This document shows, one piece after another, positions 1-6,379 of a DNA stretch of 13,516 bases (position 1 is the first letter of the stretch; the number at the start of each line of letters is the position of its first letter). Position numbers and translations under genes: made by a program. The stretch spans positions 1 through 13,516 of the forward strand of contig CAJUJR010000076.1 in the NCBI GenBank assembly GCA_910586605.1, given 5' to 3'. The notes beneath the pieces were generated by a model. The model did not search any database. It was not told where the DNA came from and saw only the letters and a program-made list of their open reading frames with translations. Origin of the DNA: an uncultured Lachnospiraceae bacterium (GTDB lineage Bacteria; Bacillota; Clostridia; Lachnospirales; Lachnospiraceae).

Positions 1-53
1 GAAGATATTTTTTATCTATTTACATTTCTCTACGATTGGCTGTGAATAGTAAC
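1..53 (+). repeat. Dispersed repeat, long copy A
   Basis: This copy starts with GAAGATATTTTTTAT (1-15) and ends with ACGATTGGCTGTGAATAG plus TAAC (32-53). The same two blocks recur at 6215-6267 with the same 38 bp offset between the GAAG and GCTGTG starts, and on the opposite strand at 6109-6061 with a 34 bp offset. It lies about 145 bp upstream of the GH94 start codon and just upstream of that gene's promoter. Whether it extends leftward beyond the window cannot be seen. Confidence 0.7.
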
Positions 54-92
54 AGTATATCAAATTTGTGTTAGAAAATGATAGAATTGTTG

Positions 93-121
93 TTGCGTTG
101 CGTTAGTGTATATTGTATAAT
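93..121 (+). promoter_or_regulatory. Sigma-A-type promoter of the GH94 gene
   Basis: TTGCGT (93-98), a 17 bp spacer, then a perfect TATAAT (116-121). Transcription would begin near 128, giving a leader of about 70 nt before the ATG at 199. Confidence 0.7.
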
Positions 122-198
122 CAAAGTTGTGAATAATGAGACAGGTTTATAAAAAATGCATAATTAACAAAAGTATTATTTTAGGAGGAGAAGAATAT

Positions 199-2601
199 AT
201 GAATTATGGTTATTTTGATGAAGAAAACAGGGAATATGTCATCACTAAACCGAATACACCTGCACCATGGTGCAACTATTTAGGTTCACCGGAATATGGC
301 GCGATTATTTCTAACAATGCCGGTGGGTACAGTTTTGTAAAGAGTGGGGCAAATGGAAGGATTATCCGTTATCATTTTAACAGTGATGATACGCCGGGAC
401 GCTATATTTACTTGAGGGATGATGAGACAGGGGACTATTGGTCCGCATCCTGGCAGCCGGTTGGAAAGGATTTAAATGAATATAAGAATGAAGTCCATCA
501 TGGGACGGCATATACAAAGATGTTTACAGAATATGCAGGGATTAAATCAGAAGCGATGTATTATGTCCCTCTGAATAAAATTTATGAAGTATGGTGCCTG
601 AAGGTGACAAATACATCAGATAAGCCAAGGAAGATTTCTGCATTTGGGTATGCAGAGTTCAGTAATGATGACAATTATAACCAGGATCAGGTTAATCTTC
701 AGTATACACTTTGTACATCAAATACAAGTTTCCGTAAGAACAAAATTTACCAGCAGATTAATTTAAACTGGTTTAAAGGGGAAGATGGAAGTAATGGAAA
801 AGAGCGTTTCTTTGGGCTTGCAGGGCAGCCTGTTACCTCTTATAATGGTGATAAAGAGGCGTTTCTTGGACTGTATCATGGTTATGGCAATCCAATTGCC
901 GTAGAGCGTGGACAATGCGATGGGGTATGCAACTATAATGAAAATAGTTGTGGGGCGCTCCATACAGCAGTGGAAATTGCACCGGGTGAAACAAAGACGA
1001 TGGCATTTTTGCTTGGGAAATATAAGGAATCCGATGCGGATAAGATTATCGCAGCATACGAGGACGTATCGGTTTGCGATAAGGAAATTAATGAGTTAAA
1101 GGATTACTGGCATTCTAAATTAGATAATTTCAGGATTAACACGCCAAGCCCTGCTTTTAACAGCATGGTAAATACATGGAATGCATACCAGTGTTTCCTG
1201 ACATTTACCTGGTCTAGGGCAGCTTCCTTTGTATACTGTGGCGAGCGTAACGGATATGGTTACCGTGATACGGTACAGGATATCCAGGGAGTCATTCATA
1301 CAGATCCAGAAGCAGCTTTGGAAAAAATCCGTTTTATGCTTTCTGCGCAGGTGGACAATGGAGGCGGGCTTCCTCTGGTACGTTTTGACCATGATCAGCG
1401 TGCCGGCCATGAAGGGACGCCGGATGACCCACAATATGTAAAGGAAACAGACCATCCGGCATACCGTGCGGATGATGCGTTATGGTTATTCCCAACTGTA
1501 TACAAATATATTGCTGAGACAGGTCACCTTGATTTTATTGACGAAGAGATAATTTGGTCTAATACACCGGAATATGCAACGGTTTATGAGCATCTGAAAC
1601 GTGCGATTAACTTTTCTATGGAGCGCCTTGGGCCTCATGGGCTTCCGGCGGGGCTTTACGCTGACTGGAATGACTGTTTAAGGCTTGGGAAGGATGGAGA
1701 ATCCTCTTTTGTCGCAATGCAGCTTTATTATGCATTTACAATTATGCGTGAGTTTGCTGAGAAGAAAAATGATACAGAGTATATTGCTTATCTTGATAAG
1801 ACACAGAAAGAGATTGGTGAGAAAATTAATAAATTCTGGTGGGAGGAAGACCGTTTTAACCGTGGCTTTAAGGAGACAGGCGAGATAATTGGTTCTAAGA
1901 AAGACCCTGAGGCTAATATGTGGCTGAATCCGCAGTCATGGGCTGTAATTTCAGGGCTTGCTACACCAGAACAGGCAAAGCTTATTATGGAATCAGTGGA
2001 AAGGGAATTAAATACAGATTATGGTGCAAAGATTATGGCGCCTTCTTATGTAGACCATTACTTTGAAGAGGCACGTGCAGCATTGTTCCCTCCATCAACA
2101 AAGGAAAACGGTGGTATTTTCTCCCAGACACAGGGATGGTTAATTCTTGCGGAAGCATTGCTGGGACATGGGAATAAGGCATTTATGTACTTTGAGGAGA
2201 GTTCCCCATCTTCCCAGAATGATAAGGCAGAAGTCCGCAAGCTGGAGCCTTATGTACATGGGCAGTATACGGAAGGCGATGAAAGCCCATTTCATGGTCG
2301 TTCCCATGTCCACTGGCTTACAGGGACAGCATCTACTTGTATGGTTGGATGTGTGGAAGGTATCTGTGGCATCCGTCCTGATTTTTATGGGCTGCGTATT
2401 GCCCCATCTGTCCCTTCTGATTGGAAGGAATTTACAATGGAAAAGAATTTCCGTGGTAAGAAGGTTATGATTAAAGTAGAAAACCCTGATGGCGCAGAAG
2501 CAGGCTTTAAGGAGTTCTATATTAATGGTGAGAAGCAGGAGGATAATTATATCCCTGCAGATAAGTTGACAGATGTAACAGAAGTACGTTTGGTAATGTA
2601 G
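199..2601 (+). CDS. GH94 cellobiose phosphorylase-type enzyme
   Basis: This 800-residue protein has the size and sequence character of cellobiose phosphorylase, a cytoplasmic enzyme that splits cellobiose with phosphate into glucose 1-phosphate and glucose. Seen: an N-terminal beta-sandwich beginning MNYGYFDEENREYVI, the early segment SPEYGAIISNNAGGYSF, an alpha/alpha barrel, and the GH94 motif ADWNDCLRLG, whose aspartates (D489, D492) include the expected catalytic acid; a C-terminal HWLTGTAS segment follows. There is no signal peptide, as expected for an intracellular enzyme. The ATG at 199 is chosen because AGGAGGAG ends 8 bases upstream; an in-frame ATG at 136 lies close to the predicted transcript start, lacks a ribosome site and adds an unrelated 21 residues. 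It is monocistronic. Partner: the secreted GH5 enzyme at 8637-9632 could supply its substrate. Related GH94 activities (cellobionate, chitobiose or laminaribiose phosphorylase) are not fully excluded. Confidence 0.9.
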   Translation: MNYGYFDEENREYVITKPNTPAPWCNYLGSPEYGAIISNNAGGYSFVKSGANGRIIRYHFNSDDTPGRYIYLRDDETGDYWSASWQPVGKDLNEYKNEVHHGTAYTKMFTEYAGIKSEAMYYVPLNKIYEVWCLKVTNTSDKPRKISAFGYAEFSNDDNYNQDQVNLQYTLCTSNTSFRKNKIYQQINLNWFKGEDGSNGKERFFGLAGQPVTSYNGDKEAFLGLYHGYGNPIAVERGQCDGVCNYNENSCGALHTAVEIAPGETKTMAFLLGKYKESDADKIIAAYEDVSVCDKEINELKDYWHSKLDNFRINTPSPAFNSMVNTWNAYQCFLTFTWSRAASFVYCGERNGYGYRDTVQDIQGVIHTDPEAALEKIRFMLSAQVDNGGGLPLVRFDHDQRAGHEGTPDDPQYVKETDHPAYRADDALWLFPTVYKYIAETGHLDFIDEEIIWSNTPEYATVYEHLKRAINFSMERLGPHGLPAGLYADWNDCLRLGKDGESSFVAMQLYYAFTIMREFAEKKNDTEYIAYLDKTQKEIGEKINKFWWEEDRFNRGFKETGEIIGSKKDPEANMWLNPQSWAVISGLATPEQAKLIMESVERELNTDYGAKIMAPSYVDHYFEEARAALFPPSTKENGGIFSQTQGWLILAEALLGHGNKAFMYFEESSPSSQNDKAEVRKLEPYVHGQYTEGDESPFHGRSHVHWLTGTASTCMVGCVEGICGIRPDFYGLRIAPSVPSDWKEFTMEKNFRGKKVMIKVENPDGAEAGFKEFYINGEKQEDNYIPADKLTDVTEVRLVM

Positions 2602-2686
2602 CAGATGTTCGTTTGGCAACGGCCGAACTGGAGCGTAGACCAAATCCCCCGCACCTCTGGGACAGACTTTAAAGAGTAACTAAGTC

Positions 2687-2713
2687 ATGCCCCGTTGCTC
2701 TGAAGCGGGGCAT
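2687..2713 (+). terminator. GC-rich hairpin after the GH94 gene
   Basis: ATGCCCCG (2687-2694) pairs perfectly with CGGGGCAT (2706-2713) around an 11-nt loop TTGCTCTGAAG. Only two further T residues follow, so it is a weak intrinsic terminator. Stem and loop resemble the hairpin at 8607-8637, suggesting one family of dispersed hairpins. Confidence 0.45.
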
Positions 2714-2724
2714 TTGGCTACGTT

Positions 2725-2783
2725 ATAGGAAATTGTGCTGTAATATGGTGGCTGAAAGGGCATCAGCGCAGGCGGTGTCCTTT
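2725..2783 (+). repeat. Leader repeat copy R1
   Basis: From GCTGTAATATGGTGGCTGA (2737) to about 2783 this matches 3043-3087 at roughly 85% identity. Both copies keep GCTGA/TCAGC arms around a 7-nt loop, and an outer GYGCTG/CAGCGC pairing in which one base pair is GC in R2 and GU in R1. Preceding ATAGGAAATTGTGCT (2725-2739) is echoed by ATAGGAAATTACGCT at 2957-2971. No gene directly follows R1. Confidence 0.65.
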
Positions 2784-2863
2784 TTATAGTTCTAATGTAC
2801 TGAAATGGAAGGTATGTCCTGACACGAAGGCATGAACACATAAAATAAGTATTGTAAAAAGGG

Positions 2864-2901
2864 GCAGTTTGCCAGCCTTTAGAGGTGGCGTTGCTTTTTT
2901 T
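2864..2901 (+). terminator. Possible intrinsic terminator
   Basis: GCCAGCC (2871-2877) pairs with GGTGGC (2884-2889) with one bulged G; an outer GCA/TGC pair adds to the stem, and seven T residues follow (2895-2901). No gene directly precedes it, so what it would end is unclear. Confidence 0.4.
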
Positions 2902-2909
2902 GCAGTTAT

Positions 2910-2951
2910 AAAATGCGTTCTGTGCCAGAGGTTGGTAGGAGCGCATTTTTT
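2910..2951 (+). terminator. Intrinsic terminator hairpin
   Basis: AAAATGCGTTCT (2910-2921) pairs with AGGAGCGCATTTT (ending 2949) as a 12 bp stem containing three GU pairs, followed by a continuing T run to 2951. Together with the structure at 2864-2901 it marks the end of any transcript crossing 2602-2910 and insulates the hydG operon. Confidence 0.55.
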
Positions 2952-2997
2952 ATGCAATAGGAAATTACGCTTTACCAGGGAATAGCAGTTACTTTTT

Positions 2998-3031
2998 ACG
3001 ATTGTCCATGAATCATCAAAAAGTAAATGCT
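2998..3031 (+). repeat. Dispersed repeat, degenerate copy H
   Basis: ACGATTGTCCATGAATCATC followed by AAAAAGTAAATGCTGTT closely parallels 6031-6062 and the tail of 6246-6283. TTACTTTTT (2989-2997) and AAAAAGTAA (3017-3025) form an inverted repeat around it. It is upstream of the TM1266-hydG operon. Confidence 0.55.
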
Positions 3032-3040
3032 GTTGCTTTG

Positions 3041-3087
3041 GCGCTGTAACATAGTGGCTGAAAAGGCCTCAGCGCAGATGGTGTCTT
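3041..3087 (+). repeat. Leader repeat copy R2
   Basis: Second copy of the R1 element, ending about 33 bp before the start codon at 3120. GCGCTG (3041-3046) can pair with CAGCGC (3070-3075), and the inner GCTGA/TCAGC hairpin is retained. The copy is open in the frame of the downstream gene, unlike R1, which has a stop at the corresponding point. Confidence 0.65.
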
Positions 3088-3119
3088 TATTACAGGAAAT
3101 GAAAGGGGAAAAGAGAAGC

Positions 3120-3365
3120 ATGGAAAAAAGAATTGCCATATTAGGCATTATCATTGAAGATTTGGAAAGTGCAATGCCTGTTAATGATTTATTGCATGAA
3201 TATAGGGAATATATTATTGGAAGGATGGGGATGCCGTATAAAGAGAAAAATTTATCAGTGATCAGTGTGGTCCTGGATGCGCCAAATGAGGTGATTAGCG
3301 CATTGTCAGGAAAACTTGGGATGGTAACAGGGGTAAGTTCAAAAGCAGTATATTCTAAACGATAG
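3120..3365 (+). CDS. TM1266-type iron-only hydrogenase system regulator
   Basis: This 81-residue protein belongs to the small ACT/NikR-like-fold family (TM1266 family) that sits beside [FeFe]-hydrogenase maturation genes. Features seen: an N-terminal beta strand KRIAILGIIIE, a helix carrying the conserved pattern NDLLHEYREYIIGRMGMPY (22-40), a strand SVISVVLDAP, and a C-terminal GVSSKAVYSK strand. The family is presumed regulatory because of its fold and context; ligand and target are not established. The start at 3120 is preceded by AGGGG 11 bases upstream and matches the usual family N-terminus. The frame is open upstream to 3027, but that stretch is repeat DNA. Its stop codon overlaps the hydG ribosome site and hydG begins 11 bp later, so the two are co-transcribed. 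Confidence 0.85.
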   Translation: MEKRIAILGIIIEDLESAMPVNDLLHEYREYIIGRMGMPYKEKNLSVISVVLDAPNEVISALSGKLGMVTGVSSKAVYSKR

Positions 3366-3376
3366 GAGGTAAAGCG

Positions 3377-4792
3377 ATGTATAACCCAAAATCATTAAAA
3401 GCAGAGGAGTTTATTGACCATCAAGAAATTCTGGATTCCCTCGCATATGCGAAGGAGAACAGGGGAAACCGGGAGGTGGTTTTTGAAATCCTGGAAAAGG
3501 CAAAGAAAGCAAAAGGAATTGACCACAGGGAAGCGGCTGTCTTAATGGAATGTGATATTCCAGAGGCAAATGAAGAAATCAGGAAGCTTGCAGTGGAGAT
3601 TAAAGAAAAGTTCTATGGAAGGCGGATTGTTATGTTTGCGCCATTGTATTTGTCTAATTATTGTGTCAATGGCTGTACATATTGCCCATATCATTATAAA
3701 AATAAGCATATAGCGAGGAAAAAGCTTACACAGGAGGAAATTAGGGAAGAGGTTATTGCACTGCAGGATATGGGGCATAAGCGTCTGGCAATTGAATCTG
3801 GCGAGGATCCGGTAAACAATCCATTGGAATATATTTTGGAAAGCATTGATACGATTTACAGTATTAAGCATAAAAATGGTGCAATCCGTAGGGTTAATGT
3901 GAATATTGCAGCGACAACAGTAGCGGATTATACGAAGTTAAAAGACGCTGGGATTGGGACATATATTTTGTTCCAGGAAACCTATAATAGAGAATCTTAC
4001 GAGAAACTTCACCCAACAGGGCCAAAGCATGATTATGCTTACCATACAGAGGCAATGGACCGGGCGATGGATGGCGGTATTGATGATGTTGGGCTGGGGG
4101 TTCTGTTTGGGTTGGAAGGATATCAGTATGAATTGGTTGGCATATTAATGCATGCAGAGCATTTGGAGGCAGTACAGGGAGTTGGACCGCATACAATCAG
4201 CGTACCGCGTATCTGTCCGGCAGATGATATTGATACGGCAGATTTTTCTAATGCTGTCCCAGATGAGATATTTGAGAAAATTGTATCTGTGATCCGTATT
4301 GCAGTTCCATATACAGGGATGATTGTATCTACACGCGAATCCCAGAGGACCAGGGAAGCAGTCTTACAGCTTGGGATTTCACAGATTAGCGGTGGCTCAA
4401 GAACAAGTGTTGGAGGATATACAGTACCGGAACGGGATGACAGTTCAGCCCAGTTTGATGTAAGCGATACAAGGACATTGGATGAAGTAGTTAATTGGCT
4501 GATGCGGCTTGGTTATATACCAAGTTTTTGTACGGCATGTTATAGGGCAGGGCGCACAGGCGACCGTTTTATGTCTTTGCTGAAATCAGGCCAGATAGTA
4601 AATTGCTGCCAGCCAAATGCTTTGATGACATTAAAAGAATATCTGGAGGACTATGCTTCAGAGGATACAAAGAAGATAGGTGAAGCGTTGATTGCCAAGG
4701 AAATTATGAATGTTCCAAATGAAGCAGTACGGAACAAGGCAATGGGATATTTAAGGGAATTAAAGGATGGAAAAAGAGATTTCCGCTTTTAA
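3377..4792 (+). CDS. hydG: [FeFe]-hydrogenase H-cluster maturase HydG
   Basis: HydG is the radical-SAM tyrosine lyase that makes the CO and CN ligands, as an iron synthon, for the [FeFe]-hydrogenase H-cluster in the cytoplasm. Seen: the radical-SAM CX3CX2C motif CVNGCTYC (C96, C100, C103) for the SAM-binding cluster, and the HydG-specific C-terminal CX2CX22C motif (C385, C388, C411) within CTACYRAGRTGDRF for the auxiliary cluster. The C-terminal motif separates it from the close relative ThiH. Length (471 residues) is normal. AGGAGGT six bases before the ATG fixes the start. It is the last gene of the operon, followed by a bank of hairpins. HydE, HydF and the hydrogenase itself are not in the window and must be elsewhere if the system is complete. 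Confidence 0.96.
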   Translation: MYNPKSLKAEEFIDHQEILDSLAYAKENRGNREVVFEILEKAKKAKGIDHREAAVLMECDIPEANEEIRKLAVEIKEKFYGRRIVMFAPLYLSNYCVNGCTYCPYHYKNKHIARKKLTQEEIREEVIALQDMGHKRLAIESGEDPVNNPLEYILESIDTIYSIKHKNGAIRRVNVNIAATTVADYTKLKDAGIGTYILFQETYNRESYEKLHPTGPKHDYAYHTEAMDRAMDGGIDDVGLGVLFGLEGYQYELVGILMHAEHLEAVQGVGPHTISVPRICPADDIDTADFSNAVPDEIFEKIVSVIRIAVPYTGMIVSTRESQRTREAVLQLGISQISGGSRTSVGGYTVPERDDSSAQFDVSDTRTLDEVVNWLMRLGYIPSFCTACYRAGRTGDRFMSLLKSGQIVNCCQPNALMTLKEYLEDYASEDTKKIGEALIAKEIMNVPNEAVRNKAMGYLRELKDGKRDFRF

Positions 4793-4800
4793 TAATATAT

Positions 4801-4815
4801 GCGGTTTAGAACCGC
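4801..4815 (+). other. Short perfect hairpin after hydG
   Basis: GCGGTT/AACCGC with a TAG loop, nine bases after the hydG stop. No T run follows. It is the first of four stacked hairpins. Confidence 0.4.
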
Positions 4816-4818
4816 CTT

Positions 4819-4867
4819 AGGAACTGTTAATAAATTACTCATCACAAGTAATTTTTTAACAGTTCCT
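4819..4867. repeat. Long inverted repeat
   Basis: AGGAACTGTTAATAAATTAC plus T and its complement ending TTAACAGTTCCT form 21 bp arms with one mismatch around a CATCACA loop. It has no T run of its own. Its arm length and clean ends resemble an intergenic inverted-repeat element rather than a plain terminator. Confidence 0.6.
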
Positions 4868-4873
4868 TAGTAA

Positions 4874-4917
4874 AAATCAGGCAGGATATCTAGAATGATA
4901 TCCTGCCTGATTTATTT
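4874..4917. terminator. Bidirectional terminator between convergent genes
   Basis: AAATCAGGCAGGATATC (4874-4890) and GATATCCTGCCTGATTT (4897-4913) form a perfect 17 bp stem with a 6-nt loop. T-rich tails lie on both sides (TTTATTT on +, and TTTTTA on -), fitting service to hydG and to the leftward PocR gene. Confidence 0.8.
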
Positions 4918-4937
4918 CGCACAAAGTGCGCTTTTTT
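4918..4937 (+). terminator. Small terminator hairpin
   Basis: CGCAC/GTGCG with an AAA loop followed by C and six T residues. The T run overlaps the stop codon of the leftward gene. It acts on rightward transcripts. A partial look-alike, CGCAATAAAGTGCG, lies at 8588-8601. Confidence 0.55.
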
Positions 4938-5724
4938 AATTCGTGTTTTTGTGGAATAGCGTTGCCAGGGTCTCAATTGAACTTGTAACTTCAATTACTG
5001 ATTTTTCGATGTCGCCATAAATTGTAGCAGACTGAGAGGATAAATCTCCCATGCTTTTTGCTACGACAGCAAATCCAACGCCTGCTTCCCCGCTTCTGGC
5101 GGCTTCAATGGAGGCATTCAAAGAAAGCATTTTCTGTTTATTGGCAATGGACTTCAGGGAATGCGTATTATTATTGATGGTGTCAATAATTTCTGTGGCA
5201 TGCTGGATTTCCGCACTAAGTTCATTGGAAGAGCCGTCATATTGACGGGAATATTCCACACTTACTAATTGATTGACGATTAATCCCAATAATTCGGCGG
5301 CAGCACGGATTTTATTTTCATTACTGATAGGTACTTTCTTAAGTGCGCGGATATAGGCATCGGGATCTATGCCAAGTTCTTCTGCTGTTGCACGGAACTT
5401 TTCTTCGTCAGGTTCTTTTGGAAGAATCTGGCCGCCAATTACAGCGCCTAATTTTTGTCCGTTGATAATAATATCAACAGAAAAATCCATTAACCCCGCA
5501 TGGCAGAAATATGTACCGGTACATTCATTGTCACATTTTATACAACGGCGGTTGCCCTCTTCTGAGCCGCGTGTATATTTCATGCAGAAATCAGTAAAAT
5601 TACTTCCTTTTGTAATATATTCGCCTTTATCATCAACCGCAATGGCGGCTAATCCTGTCGCATCAGAAAATTTGTCCTGAAGCATCTGTAATTTGTCCAA
5701 ATCCATAAAATCCCTAATATCCAT
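4936..5724 (-). CDS. PocR-domain sensor with short chemoreceptor-like signalling hairpin
   Basis: This soluble 262-residue protein joins an N-terminal PocR ligand-binding domain (about 6-160) to a short methyl-accepting-chemotaxis-type coiled coil (about 166-262). The PocR part carries five cysteines (C47, C61, C64, C68, C74) in the family arrangement ending CHAGL, which may bind a metal or small ligand. The coiled coil has the hairpin-tip segment SLNASIEAARSGEAGVGFAV (201-220), normally the CheA/CheW contact; after VVA, the usual DEIRKLAEES-like stretch reads KSMGDLSSQS. No membrane segment or HAMP domain is present, and only about 40 residues lie on each side of the tip, much shorter than ordinary chemoreceptors. 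GAGGAGGT precedes the ATG. It is monocistronic. A cytoplasmic sensory or scaffold role is inferred; no che gene is nearby. Confidence 0.85.
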   Translation of the reverse strand: MDIRDFMDLDKLQMLQDKFSDATGLAAIAVDDKGEYITKGSNFTDFCMKYTRGSEEGNRRCIKCDNECTGTYFCHAGLMDFSVDIIINGQKLGAVIGGQILPKEPDEEKFRATAEELGIDPDAYIRALKKVPISNENKIRAAAELLGLIVNQLVSVEYSRQYDGSSNELSAEIQHATEIIDTINNNTHSLKSIANKQKMLSLNASIEAARSGEAGVGFAVVAKSMGDLSSQSATIYGDIEKSVIEVTSSIETLATLFHKNTN

Positions 5725-5764
5725 AGTTACCTCCTCGTAATATGCGATAATACTTTGAATTGTT

Positions 5765-5783
5765 GTTACTATTTACGGTCAAT
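5765..5783 (-). repeat. Dispersed repeat, copy F
   Basis: On the minus strand this reads ATTGACCGTAAATAGTAAC, matching the consensus ATTGGCTGTGAATAGTAAC at 16 of 19 positions. It lies about 40 bp upstream of the PocR gene start and in that gene's orientation. No clear -35/-10 pair was found for the PocR gene nearby. Confidence 0.6.
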
Positions 5784-5843
5784 TTCTGAAAAAGGCGGGA
5801 ATTTTTGCCTTTGTACAAAAGGTTTATGCTTTTCCCAAAATTA

Positions 5844-5858
5844 ATTGTGAGTAGTAAC
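5844..5858 (+). repeat. Dispersed repeat, short copy E
   Basis: ATTGTGAGTAGTAAC, a shortened variant of the repeat core. Confidence 0.45.
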
Positions 5859-5940
5859 AATTTGTTATTGTTTCAGTAATATCAGAAGTAGCAAACAGCT
5901 TCTGAACAAACTTGGTGAAACTATTTGGTAATTCTGATAG

Positions 5941-5957
5941 GATTGTGAATAGATAAC
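5941..5957 (+). repeat. Dispersed repeat, short copy
   Basis: GATTGTGAATAGATAAC, the same core with a one-base insertion. The rest of 5859-6030 is AT-rich with no convincing gene. Confidence 0.4.
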
Positions 5958-6030
5958 GATACCATGAAAGTTAATAATATTATACAATATTGCTGTTGAA
6001 AAAGCAAATTTTGTTTCTTCAATCTATGAT

Positions 6031-6109
6031 ACGATTGTCTATGAGCCGTAAAAAGTAAATGTTACTATTCACAGCTAACCGTAGCCAAATCTCAATAAAA
6101 AATATCTTC
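6031..6109. repeat. Head-to-head pair of repeat copies
   Basis: ACGATTGTCTATGAGCCGTA (6031-6050, +) faces a minus-strand copy 6082-6061 reading ACGGTTAGCTGTGAATAG plus TAAC, separated by AAAGTAAAT. The arms match at about two thirds of positions, so the pair is an imperfect palindrome. The minus-strand copy extends to 6109 with the GAAGATATTTTTTAT block also found at 1-15. Confidence 0.6.
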
Positions 6110-6128
6110 CCTCTGTATGTTTTCTATA

Positions 6129-6194
6129 ATGTGCAGCATGAGAAACTGACAGTTTTACAGAAAATTAGAAATTATGCTTTCTCATGCTGTACAT
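6129..6194. repeat. Long inverted repeat upstream of nadB
   Basis: ATGTGCAGCATGAGAAA (6129-6145) pairs with TTTCTCATGCTGTACAT (6178-6194): 17 bp arms with one mismatch around a 32-nt AT-rich loop. It has no T run and no gene of its own. It lies between a repeat pair (6031-6109) and another long repeat copy (6215-6283). Confidence 0.6.
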
Positions 6195-6214
6195 AATGAA
6201 AGTTCTTCACAGGG

Positions 6215-6283
6215 GAAGAGATTTTCTATTTCCTTAAAACTGGCCACGATTGGCTGTGAATAGTAACAAGTAAATGCTGTTAC
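6215..6283 (+). repeat. Dispersed repeat, long copy C
   Basis: GAAGAGATTTTCTATTTCCT begins the copy; ACGATTGGCTGTGAATAG plus TAAC (6246-6267) matches copy A exactly over 22 bp. The tail AAGTAAATGCTGTTAC (6268-6283) is shared with copy H. It ends 20 bp upstream of the nadB promoter region. Confidence 0.7.
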
Positions 6284-6302
6284 CCTGCAGGCAATCACGT
6301 GA

Positions 6303-6335
6303 ACCCTTGTATTATAAAGGGTATTATGGTATACT
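6303..6335 (+). promoter_or_regulatory. nadB promoter with embedded palindrome
   Basis: TTGTAT (6307-6312), a 17 bp spacer and TATACT (6330-6335) form a good promoter with a start near 6342. A palindrome ACCCTT-N8-AAGGGT (6303-6322) covers the -35 box and part of the spacer, which is a natural place for a repressor site. I do not recognise it as a known NAD-regulator motif. Confidence 0.65.
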
Positions 6336-6379
6336 CGTTTCATTATGGAATGGATGTTTCACAAAAGTATGAGGTAATT

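Noticed and set aside
136..198. Upstream in-frame ATG extending the GH94 protein by 21 residues
   Set aside because: It lacks a ribosome site, lies only a few bases past the predicted transcript start, and the extra residues are unlike the family; the AGGAGGAG before 199 decides the start.
2140..2643. 167-codon open frame on the minus strand over the end of the GH94 gene
   Set aside because: It is antisense to a clearly coding region, has no ribosome site, and has no recognisable domain.
2680..2946. 88-codon minus-strand open frame across the repeat region
   Set aside because: It runs through terminator hairpins and repeat R1, lacks a ribosome site and has biased composition; it is better explained as repeat DNA that happens to be open.
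5725..6298. CRISPR array
   Set aside because: Repeat copies are irregularly spaced, in both orientations and degenerate; there are no unique spacers of constant length and no cas genes.
6299..6379. GTG (6299) and ATG (6326) starts extending NadB
   Set aside because: Both lie before the predicted transcription start, and the added residues precede the normal NadB N-terminus.
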